Assembly: GCF_014712675.1 (NCBI RefSeq)
Contig: NZ_JACXSI010000030.1
Location: 1-44,564, forward strand
Origin: Peribacillus faecalis
Lineage (GTDB): Bacteria; Bacillota; Bacilli; Bacillales; DSM-1321
Reading direction: 5' to 3'
DNA: 44,564 nucleotides
The translations under genes were made by a program, and so were the position numbers. Below the pieces are notes generated by a model. It made no database searches and was not told the origin of the DNA. It was given only the letters and a program-made list of their open reading frames with translations. Shown here one piece after another: positions 25,174-32,332 of this stretch. Within the stretch, counting starts at the first letter, position 1; each line of letters starts with the position of its first letter.

Positions 25174-26357
25174 TGAGCAAAAAAGGCATTAGCGATAAAG
25201 TAGCCGTAATAGGAATGGGCTGTACCAGATTTGCCGAGCATTGGGATAAAAGTGTTGATGATTTACTTATAGATGCTGCCTATGAAGCATTTGAAGATGC
25301 CGGTATTGAGCCGACGGATATAGAAGCTGCCTGGCTCGGTACGATGACATCCGGTTATGCCGGTATTACATTATCAGGACCTTTGAAGACGCAATTCATT
25401 CCGGTTACACGAGTGGAAAATATGTGCGCTACCGGTTCAGAAGCATTCCGTAACGCTTGCTATGCAGTAGCATCCGGAGCGTATGATATTGTACTGGCTA
25501 TTGGCGTCGAGAAGCTGAAAGATTCCGGATATAGCGGTTTGAATACAGCCAGACCGCCAAGCGATGGAACGGCGCCTAATATTTCCGCCCCGGCTTCATT
25601 TTCATTTTTGGCGCCCGCTTATTTTAAGAAATACGGTCTGACAGCCGAACAAGGAAAAGAAGTATTGTCGCGTATAGCATGGAAAAATCATTATAACGGC
25701 TCTTTAAATCCGAAGGCGCAATATCGCAGCGAAGTGCCAATTGAGAAAATTTCTAAATCACCGATGGTTGCAGCTCCGCTTGGCATAATGGATTGTTCCG
25801 GTGTTGCTGATGGTGCAGCAGCTGCAATTATTGTCCGTTCGGAAGATGCACTGAAATATCGGAAAGATCCGATGTATGTTAAAGCGCTTGCAATTGCAGC
25901 GGGTCCGGGAGACGGAAGATTGCGTCAAGACTATGATTTTACTTATATAAAAGAAAATGTCGCTTCCTCATTGGCTGCCTATCGCGAAGCCGGCATTAAA
26001 AATCCGCGCAAAGAAATCGACATGGCCGAAGTACACGACTGCTTTACGCCGACAGAATTAGTCATATATGAAGACTTAGGATTTAGTGAACGAGGCAAGG
26101 GATGGAAGGATGTTTTAGACGGTACTTTCGAGCTTAGAGGAGAGCTGCCTGTCAATCCGGATGGAGGTTTGAAGTCTTTCGGCCATCCGATTGGGGCAAG
26201 CGGTTTAAGGATGCTTTATGAAATGTATCTGCAATTTCAGGGAAGAGCAGGAAAACGACAGCTTAATAATCCGAAGATCGGATTAACGCATAATTTAGGA
26301 GGCACTCCGATGCAATGCGTTTCGTTTATATCGATTGTCGGCAAGGAATTATCTTAA
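25173..26357 (+). CDS. SCP-x/archaeal-type thiolase
   Basis: The 394-residue protein keeps the catalytic set of the SCP-x/archaeal thiolase branch: nucleophile Cys85 in ENMCATGSE, His288 in EVHDCFTPTE, His338 in GHPIGASG and His373 in HNLGG, where type II thiolases have Cys. It therefore should be an active thiolase or condensing enzyme, and is not a Cys-less aldolase. Such proteins pair with DUF35 partners both in archaeal mevalonate synthesis and in steroid side-chain degradation. Its start overlaps the stop of the HMGS-like/DUF35 gene by one base (TAATG), and a MaoC pair follows, matching that partnership. Confidence 0.88.
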   Translation: MSKKGISDKVAVIGMGCTRFAEHWDKSVDDLLIDAAYEAFEDAGIEPTDIEAAWLGTMTSGYAGITLSGPLKTQFIPVTRVENMCATGSEAFRNACYAVASGAYDIVLAIGVEKLKDSGYSGLNTARPPSDGTAPNISAPASFSFLAPAYFKKYGLTAEQGKEVLSRIAWKNHYNGSLNPKAQYRSEVPIEKISKSPMVAAPLGIMDCSGVADGAAAAIIVRSEDALKYRKDPMYVKALAIAAGPGDGRLRQDYDFTYIKENVASSLAAYREAGIKNPRKEIDMAEVHDCFTPTELVIYEDLGFSERGKGWKDVLDGTFELRGELPVNPDGGLKSFGHPIGASGLRMLYEMYLQFQGRAGKRQLNNPKIGLTHNLGGTPMQCVSFISIVGKELS

Positions 26358-26375
26358 TTTAATGGGGTGAATTAG

Positions 26376-26783
26376 TTGAATAAAGTGATTGAAGATTTAA
26401 TCGGAAAGAAGCTGGAAACTTACACCTTTACAGTAGAAAAATCAAAAATTAAAGAGTTGGCATTGGCAATAGGCGATCTAAAAGAAGAGTATTTGAACGG
26501 AGAAGCAATCATGCCGACATTTCCGACAGTTATTGATTTCTGGGGAGGAGGGGCATCGACTTCCGAACTGCTTAACTTAAACGTGAAGAAAGTACTGCAT
26601 GGTGAACAGGAATACGAATACTTTGGCGAAATTAAAGCGGGCGATGTAATTACGGTGAACGGTATTGTGGAAAATGTCTATGTAAAAGCAGCGATGAATT
26701 TCTTCATTTTGAAAAAGGAATTTGTAAATCAGAACGGGGAAACAGTACTAATTGCCCGTTCGACCATTATCGAGCGACATTAA
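26376..26783 (+). CDS. MaoC-like dehydratase, N-terminal-half (structural) subunit
   Basis: The 135-residue hotdog protein resembles the FAS1-type dehydratase N-domain (IGKKLETYTFTVEKSKI, then FPTVIDFWGG and VLHGEQEYEYFGEIKAGD). It lacks the Asp-His hydratase motif. In two-chain hydratases such as HadA/HadB or ChsH1/ChsH2 such a chain shapes the acyl tunnel beside the catalytic chain. The TTG start at 26376 is preceded by GGGGTGA at short spacing. It is followed after 12 bases by the catalytic partner. Confidence 0.8.
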   Translation: MNKVIEDLIGKKLETYTFTVEKSKIKELALAIGDLKEEYLNGEAIMPTFPTVIDFWGGGASTSELLNLNVKKVLHGEQEYEYFGEIKAGDVITVNGIVENVYVKAAMNFFILKKEFVNQNGETVLIARSTIIERH

Positions 26784-26795
26784 GGAGGAGAAAAT

Positions 26796-27179
26796 ATGGA
26801 AGCAGGCACTGTTTTTGAACCGCTTGTAAAAGAAGAAATTACGCATACGCAGCTTGTCAAATATGCCGGTGCATCCGGTGACTTTAATCCAATTCATACC
26901 GTTGTGCCGTTTGCTGAATCAGCAGGCCTGGGCGGAGTAATTGCTCACGGGATGATGATTATGGGATTTGTCGGCCAAGCAATCGGGCAATGGTTTTCCG
27001 TCAAAGATTTAGCGAAGTTTTCCTCTCGTTTTAAAGCGATGACAAGACCCGGTGAGAAAATTACAGTAACCGGAAGTGTAGTAGAAGAAACTGCCAATCG
27101 CTGGATTTGCCAAGCGGAAGCTGTGAATGAAGATGGTGAAGTAAAGGTTAAAGCGTATTTTGAGATAAAGAAAAAGTGA
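26796..27179 (+). CDS. MaoC-like (R)-specific enoyl-CoA hydratase, catalytic subunit
   Basis: The 127-residue protein contains the hydratase-2 motif ASGDFNPIH at 26-34, with the catalytic pair Asp29 and His34, followed by GLGGVIAHGMM. It should hydrate a 2-enoyl-CoA to the (3R)-hydroxyacyl-CoA, presumably as a heteromer with the preceding product. The R product suits the MFE2-type dehydrogenase at 20.4 kb. AAGGAGGAG precedes the ATG at 7 bases. It is the last intact gene of the catabolic run. Confidence 0.87.
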   Translation: MEAGTVFEPLVKEEITHTQLVKYAGASGDFNPIHTVVPFAESAGLGGVIAHGMMIMGFVGQAIGQWFSVKDLAKFSSRFKAMTRPGEKITVTGSVVEETANRWICQAEAVNEDGEVKVKAYFEIKKK

Positions 27180-27275
27180 TTAGGATACTGATAGAGCTTG
27201 CGGATTTCATCTTCTATTTCAGCATTCTCACATAACTCCCGGCTCTATTTTTATTTAATTAAATAGAAAAGGAGG

Positions 27276-27926
27276 AGTGCCGAACGTTTAAGAGATGCAA
27301 AACAAGAGTTGGCATCTTTACAAGGGAACGTACTCGACTTTCAGATGGATGTCCGTAACCCGGAAGATGTTAATAAAATGGTATAGACTGCTGTAGAGCA
27401 CTTCGGCCAAATAGACGGCTTGATCAATAATGCAGCCGGCAATTCCGTTTGCGCGGCTGAGGACCTGTCTATAAACGGCTGGAATTCTGTTATAAATATA
27501 GTGTTAAACGGCACTTGGTATTGCTCACAGGCAGTTGGGAAAGAGTGGATTAAAAGAGAGCAATCAGGAAGTATTTTGAACATCGTTGCAACCTATGCGT
27601 GGGGTGCCGGCCCAGGTACCGTTCATTCTGCAGCAGCGAAGGCGGGCGTTCTGTCATTAACGCGAACATTGGCGGTCGAATGGGGCAGCAAGTATGGAAT
27701 TCGAGCAAATGCAATAGCCCCAGGACCAATTGAAAATACAGAGGGAGTAAAGCGATTAGTAGAGGAGCGTAACGTATATGAGCAAGCAGTTAATTCGATA
27801 CCGCTAAAAAGATTCGGAAAAGTGGAAGAGGTTGCTCGTTTAGCTTACTTCTTATTGTCTCCTGAGTCTGAATATATTAATGGAGAATGCATTACGATTG
27901 ATGGAGGCAAATGGTTAAATAATTAG
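27276..27926 (+). pseudogene. Decayed SDR gene, 2,4-dienoyl-CoA reductase-like
   Basis: Homology starts abruptly at about 27276 (AERLRDAKQELASL), with the first 45 or so residues and the Rossmann glycines missing. An in-frame TAG at 27384-27386 interrupts the chain between NKMV and TAVEHFGQIDGLINNA. From 27387 to the stop the frame is intact: NNAAGN, then an HSAAAKAG active-site segment with Ser where classical SDRs have Tyr, as in dienoyl-CoA reductases, and ending ITIDGGKW. The 168-residue distal part might still be translated from an internal start but could not bind NAD(P). It is called a pseudogene. Confidence 0.83.
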
Positions 27927-27952
27927 ACAAAGTTTAATAATTTGATTGCTTG

Positions 27953-27991
27953 AAAGCCAATAATGACTACTATGGTCACTTAACGGCTTTT
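27953..27991. terminator. Terminator between convergent SDR genes
   Basis: AAAGCC pairs with GGCTTT, and TAATGAC with GTCACTTA inside it, closing a long stem followed by T-rich sequence on the + strand. It serves the catabolic run and possibly the convergent SDR gene. Confidence 0.7.
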
Positions 27992-28004
27992 ATTTATTTT
28001 TTGA

Positions 28005-28781
28005 TTAAAATCTTTTAAATCCGCCTTCGGAATGGATAATTTGTCGCGTAATCCAGTCTGCTTCACTGCTTACCAAAAATTTAATGACTTTTGCTACATC
28101 TTTCGGTTGACCGATTCGTCCAAAAGGAAACATCGGGTACAGCTGCTTTTTAATTTCCTCAGTCATCCAGCCGGTATCAGTAGGGCCCGGATTTACGGCA
28201 TTGACAGTTATGCCAAGCGGGGCTAATTCTGCCGACAATGTGATAGTCAGCGCATCAACAGCCCCTTTAGTTGCGGCATAAGCCAATTCGCCCGGCATTG
28301 GTCCTTGGAACTGACCTGAAGTTATGTTGACAATCCTTCCTCCGGATTTCTTATTGAACTTTTGCCCAAATTGACTGCTTAACAGTGCTGTCGCACGAAC
28401 ATTTACCTTATAATGTTTATCCAATTCATCAGCAGTCAAATTAGAAAAATCATTATTAGTCGAATAAGCGGCGTTATTTATCAAAATATCAGGAATACCG
28501 TACTTTTCAATGACTTTATTGATTAGCAGCTCTGGTGCATCATGGTGAGTTAAATCTAATTCCATACATGAAACTGACACGCCGCTTTGCAATAATTCCT
28601 CTTTCAATTTCAATGGCTCCTCCAATTCAACGCTCCACGGCATCCGGCGATCATAATCCGTCCAATACGTGAAAAAGATATGGCAACCCTCCTCAGCTAA
28701 TTCTTTGCATATTGCGGTTCCAATTCCTTTTTGACGGCTTACTCCTGTCACGATGGCGATTTTATCTTTAAGTGCGCTCAT
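28005..28781 (-). CDS. SDR-family oxidoreductase
   Basis: The 258-residue protein is a classical short-chain dehydrogenase with TGVSRQKGIG at 12-21 (a longer glycine loop than usual), NNAAY at 102-106, Ser155 in NITSGQF and the catalytic YAATK at 168-172. An insertion rich in charged residues (about 42-60) precedes strand 3. GGAGGGA lies before the ATG. It faces the catabolic run and is divergent from the Wadjet operon. The substrate is not deducible; it may belong to the acyl-CoA pathway or be a stand-alone reductase. Confidence 0.85.
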   Translation of the reverse strand: MSALKDKIAIVTGVSRQKGIGTAICKELAEEGCHIFFTYWTDYDRRMPWSVELEEPLKLKEELLQSGVSVSCMELDLTHHDAPELLINKVIEKYGIPDILINNAAYSTNNDFSNLTADELDKHYKVNVRATALLSSQFGQKFNKKSGGRIVNITSGQFQGPMPGELAYAATKGAVDALTITLSAELAPLGITVNAVNPGPTDTGWMTEEIKKQLYPMFPFGRIGQPKDVAKVIKFLVSSEADWITRQIIHSEGGFKRF

Positions 28782-28888
28782 AAGATCCCTCCAATTGAAA
28801 GTTAGTTCAGGAATACATATTTATCCATATTTATATTTTAACCCTCTTTGGTTTCCGTTAAAAGAATATATCTACTATATAAGAATAT

Positions 28889-28924
28889 AATCAAAAATGA
28901 AAAAGGACCTGTGCCGTTTTTTCT
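28889..28924 (+). repeat. Small hairpin repeat, copy 1
   Basis: The first 21 bases, AATCAAAAATGAAAAAGGAC plus C, are identical to the copy at 44432-44468, and the copies also share the TTTTTTCT end. GAAAAA pairs with TTTTTC around a short GC core, so it could terminate transcription just upstream of the Wadjet promoter. Confidence 0.6.
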
Positions 28925-28970
28925 AACTTTTGAAATAGCATGAAATCCCTTGTTTAATAGGTGTTCATCA

Positions 28971-28998
28971 TTGACAGCATTTGTTATACTTTTATAGT
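28971..28998 (+). promoter_or_regulatory. Sigma-A promoter of the Wadjet operon
   Basis: TTGACA (28971-28976), 16 bases, TATAGT (28993-28998), ending 26 bases before the jetD ATG. This is the best vegetative promoter seen in the window. Confidence 0.7.
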
Positions 28999-29024
28999 AA
29001 TTATCATGAAAAGAAGGTTTATGA

Positions 29025-30086
29025 ATGAATCGTGTTGAAACGCAAGTCAGAGGTTTTATAGAAGATATTCAACATCCGAAACAAAAGAAAAAAATCAATA
29101 TAAATGATCTTGAATTTCAAATAAGACAGCAAACGGAAGATTATTTCGATATGGATGGCTACTCGATGTTTTATGATGCCATACGATTGCTGGAGGAAGA
29201 GGGGCAAATGACGCCAATCCTCAATAAACAGCAAAACGGAAAAGTCCCGTCTCTTTCACTCTACTATTGGGTAAACGTGAAAAAAGGAGAGTCGACATGG
29301 GACCGACTGCAAATGATGAAGCTGAGCGATCTCTTTGATTTCTCCTATTATGAAAATCATCCGGAATGGCAAACAGATGCCGAATGGAAACGGATTGAAA
29401 GTTTATATCATTTTATCCACTCAAATGATTCCCGAGAACTTATTTCAATAGAAGAAAGAAGTCTGCAATTGTTCGGTCATGAAAAATTTCTGACGGATGA
29501 TAAATTGTTCCCGGAAGGAAAAGGATTCTTACAACGAATCGGTGTCACTGTCGAACAGATTAAAGCTGTAAAAGAAGGACAGCCATTCGTTCATTGGCTG
29601 AAGCCTGGTAAAGAAATTAAAGATATAAAGCGTGTGCTTATTGTAGAGAATCTATCATTCTACCATACTTGCATAAAGCTCATGGAAAGAAATCAACTCG
29701 ATTATGAGCCGGAGCTGATTATTTATGGAGCGGGCAAGCAGATTGAAAGCAGTCTTTCGTTCTTTGAACGTCTTTTTCCGCCGAACGATTATTTATTTTA
29801 TTATGCGGGAGACATCGACGCGGAAGGATACAGTATTTTTGTCCGCCTGAAGAAACGATACGAAGACTATGCGATGCAACCGGCATTAAAAATTTATCGA
29901 AAAATGTTGGATTGTAGCGAACAGGCAAATGATCAGTTAAAACAGGTTGAAAACGAAACAGACCGTGATGCCTTCTTCACATGGTTCTCAGAGGATGAGA
30001 AAGCGATCATGATGGATTTATGGCAACAACGAAAACGTATACCGCAGGAAGTATTGACAATAGAATCATGGGGGAGATGGACTTGA
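29025..30086 (+). CDS. jetD: Wadjet JetD, Toprim nuclease subunit (DUF2220 type)
   Basis: JetD is the nuclease of the Wadjet plasmid-defence system; it cuts circular DNA that the SMC motor has extruded. The 353-residue protein has a winged-helix-rich N-terminal half and a C-terminal Toprim domain related to topoisomerase VI. The Toprim Glu is at 208 (RVLIVENLSF), and the acidic pair is Asp263-x-Asp265 in YAGDIDAEGY. All metal ligands look intact. The ATG at 29025 follows AAGAAGG. It is first in the operon, and its TGA stop overlaps the TTG start of jetA (TTGA). jetD-first order with a DUF2220-type nuclease suggests type III; the type rests on recalled family pairings, not a search. Confidence 0.85.
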   Translation: MNRVETQVRGFIEDIQHPKQKKKININDLEFQIRQQTEDYFDMDGYSMFYDAIRLLEEEGQMTPILNKQQNGKVPSLSLYYWVNVKKGESTWDRLQMMKLSDLFDFSYYENHPEWQTDAEWKRIESLYHFIHSNDSRELISIEERSLQLFGHEKFLTDDKLFPEGKGFLQRIGVTVEQIKAVKEGQPFVHWLKPGKEIKDIKRVLIVENLSFYHTCIKLMERNQLDYEPELIIYGAGKQIESSLSFFERLFPPNDYLFYYAGDIDAEGYSIFVRLKKRYEDYAMQPALKIYRKMLDCSEQANDQLKQVENETDRDAFFTWFSEDEKAIMMDLWQQRKRIPQEVLTIESWGRWT

Positions 30087-31585
30087 ACGAATCATGGGAA
30101 GGGTTCGCACAACGTATGCAGAGGCTCAATCCGCTGTTTGAGCTTGGAAAAGGGATGGAAATCGGCGAACTGAAACCATACATACAATCAATCTTGATGC
30201 AGGTTTTGTTGACGATTTTTTACCGTGAGCTGAATGATGACAGCGACCGAAGCAAATCAGATATTTCCTTCATGGTTGAGGATATTGTAAAGCAAATGAA
30301 GCTTGAAGCAGATGAAAAGCAAATAGAGCGAATTACGAGCGGTCTGCTCTATCAAGGTAAAGAAGAATACAGCAAGCCTTTCGAAGCGCTGTATTTTAAT
30401 GAAAATAAAAAATCATGGGAAACGCAGACGTTCCGTTACGTGACGATGGATGAACTGTATACGAATCTGGAAATGGGCGGTTCGATAGTTTATAAATTAA
30501 CAGACGTTGCCCAAGAAATGATTTTTATGAGCCGAGAGATGGCGGAAGAATTCTCGATAACAATTGAACAGCTGTACAGTATGCAGCTGATTAAGAACGG
30601 CAATTTCAAAAAAGCGACTCGAAACTTGGATCATCTCGTTTCACGAGTTAATCGCTTAATGGCAAAGGAATATGCTTTCCAAAAAGAGATGATGAACAAT
30701 CCGAAAATATTAGTGATTGAGCAGGAGCGTCAGCGAGAAGATAACCGAGCTGAAATTGAAAAGCAATTTGAAGAGGAAAAAAATCATTTCAGAACAATTA
30801 CTTCTATGCTCGAAAAAGCGAGAAGAACGGAAGAAAGCGATCAAGTGCAAAAAGAACTGATTGTGCTACAGGACAAATTTGAGCATACGAGACAATTGCA
30901 TGATCGCTTCGCCAAGCTTGTAATTCAAAATATTTCCTACGAAATGAAACTGAAGGCTGAAAATCCGTCCTTGTTCTGGGAGCATAGTTTAGTGTCCTTC
31001 CGTGAGCATATATATGAAAATTGGCTTATGAAAGAAGGCGTAAAGGACTTCACTGTTGTCGAACAAATTTTGGCGCCGTTATTTTCACCTAAAAATGAAT
31101 TCATTTTGCCGCTTGATTGGATATGGGGCGAGCAGGAGTTAGCGGACAGATTAATTGTTGACATCGAAGAAGAGGAAGAAAAAGAAGATGAATTAATCGA
31201 GAAAAGAGTAACAGACTGGTCTTCTGTTGTCAGTGCCTGGAAGCATGTTTTTGAGCACTTGCAGAGATTTGGCGAATTTTCTTTAGCGGATTTAGGACAA
31301 TTGCCTCTTGAAGCACAAGATGAATGGTTTGCTGAGAGCGAGACGGTCGATTTATGGATGATGTTCGACCGCAAACCCCTCCGCGTGCGGGTTAATGACC
31401 GCAAGGAAGCGGAACTTAGTGATGAACGAGAAATTCTTCTCCATAAATTAATCAATGAGCATCCAGAATTCAAAGTGCTTGAAGGCGCTGAACTGTATAC
31501 GGAATTCGACCATCGCGCAGAACCGATTATATGGTACCGGACAAAAATTACGCCATTTAAATTATGTATAAAGGAAGGCAAATAG
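30083..31585 (+). CDS. jetA: Wadjet JetA, kleisin-like subunit
   Basis: JetA bridges the SMC heads and recruits JetB and JetD. The 500-residue product has a helical N-terminal winged-helix region (LNPLFELGKGMEIGELKPYI), long coiled-coil stretches (about 200-290), and an acidic stretch (IEEEEEKEDEL) before the C-terminal winged helix. It resembles the JetA family with DUF5716-like annotation found in type III systems. I place the start at TTG 30083: GGGGGAG lies 6 bases before it, and it overlaps the jetD stop by 4 bases. The in-frame ATGs at 30068 and 30077 lack a properly spaced ribosome site. Confidence 0.82.
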   Translation: MNESWEGFAQRMQRLNPLFELGKGMEIGELKPYIQSILMQVLLTIFYRELNDDSDRSKSDISFMVEDIVKQMKLEADEKQIERITSGLLYQGKEEYSKPFEALYFNENKKSWETQTFRYVTMDELYTNLEMGGSIVYKLTDVAQEMIFMSREMAEEFSITIEQLYSMQLIKNGNFKKATRNLDHLVSRVNRLMAKEYAFQKEMMNNPKILVIEQERQREDNRAEIEKQFEEEKNHFRTITSMLEKARRTEESDQVQKELIVLQDKFEHTRQLHDRFAKLVIQNISYEMKLKAENPSLFWEHSLVSFREHIYENWLMKEGVKDFTVVEQILAPLFSPKNEFILPLDWIWGEQELADRLIVDIEEEEEKEDELIEKRVTDWSSVVSAWKHVFEHLQRFGEFSLADLGQLPLEAQDEWFAESETVDLWMMFDRKPLRVRVNDRKEAELSDEREILLHKLINEHPEFKVLEGAELYTEFDHRAEPIIWYRTKITPFKLCIKEGK

Positions 31586-32332
31586 ATGAATGCAGAAACG
31601 ATAAAAAAAGCGTCAGCTGTGTATTTCGCATTACTAAAAGAAAAAGTAATCGATGAAGACAGCGAATACTTTCAATTATATTATGAGCCGGATGTGAGAC
31701 AAGTTGTGCTCATGCTTTGTGACGAGGCCGGAACATTTCTTGTTGAATCTCCAAAACGAATTCATCTTGTTGTACAGCCGACAGGTTCGGTATTTGCGAC
31801 GAACTTCACACATATGCGCGATAAACATCGTCAAGTCGAGAGCAAGAAACATTTTAATTTGCTCAGCATCATTATGATGGCTTTCATTGCGGCGGTCGAT
31901 CAAAATCAGGCAGCAAAAATCCGCACTAAGCGTGAAGGCATCACTTTTTATGCGCTTGAGAGAAAAGTAAATGAACTGGTAGTCGGCTGGTCGCTTATGC
32001 TGAAGGAAAATACGCATTTCGGCGAAGAGGAAATGATTGATATGAACGAGATTGTAACAACGTGGACGCATATGGAAGTAGATACGAATGAATGGACGCA
32101 GAAAAAAGGCAACAAGCGTACACGGATTGGTCTGATAGCAACAGCTATGCGTGTATTGGAGACAGAAGGGTTGATTGTTGTCCTTGACCGTGATGACATA
32201 CCAAAAGCGATTCCTAAGCAGGAGCTGTTTGAACGGATTGAGTATTTATATCATGACTATGACCGCTATGAAGCTATGAAAGAATTAATGACGAAGGAGG
32301 AGGAAGAACATGCCGAAGATCCATCGCATTAG
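31586..32332 (+). CDS. jetB: Wadjet JetB, KITE-like subunit (DUF6063 type)
   Basis: JetB is the dimeric winged-helix (KITE/MksE-like) partner that binds JetA. The 248-residue protein is mostly helical, with two predicted winged-helix regions (about 90-135 and 165-205, the second reading NKRTRIGLIATAMRVLE) and an acidic tail (KEEEEHAEDPSH). The ATG is the base after the jetA stop, and GGAAGG lies just upstream. The last 23 bases overlap jetC, so production of the two is coupled. Identification rests on size, fold pattern and position; by itself the sequence is weakly recognisable. Confidence 0.78.
   Translation: MNAETIKKASAVYFALLKEKVIDEDSEYFQLYYEPDVRQVVLMLCDEAGTFLVESPKRIHLVVQPTGSVFATNFTHMRDKHRQVESKKHFNLLSIIMMAFIAAVDQNQAAKIRTKREGITFYALERKVNELVVGWSLMLKENTHFGEEEMIDMNEIVTTWTHMEVDTNEWTQKKGNKRTRIGLIATAMRVLETEGLIVVLDRDDIPKAIPKQELFERIEYLYHDYDRYEAMKELMTKEEEEHAEDPSH

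Noticed and set aside
30937-31581. Long - strand open frame of 214 codons inside jetA
   Set aside because: Serine-rich antisense shadow of a well-supported gene, with no ribosome site.
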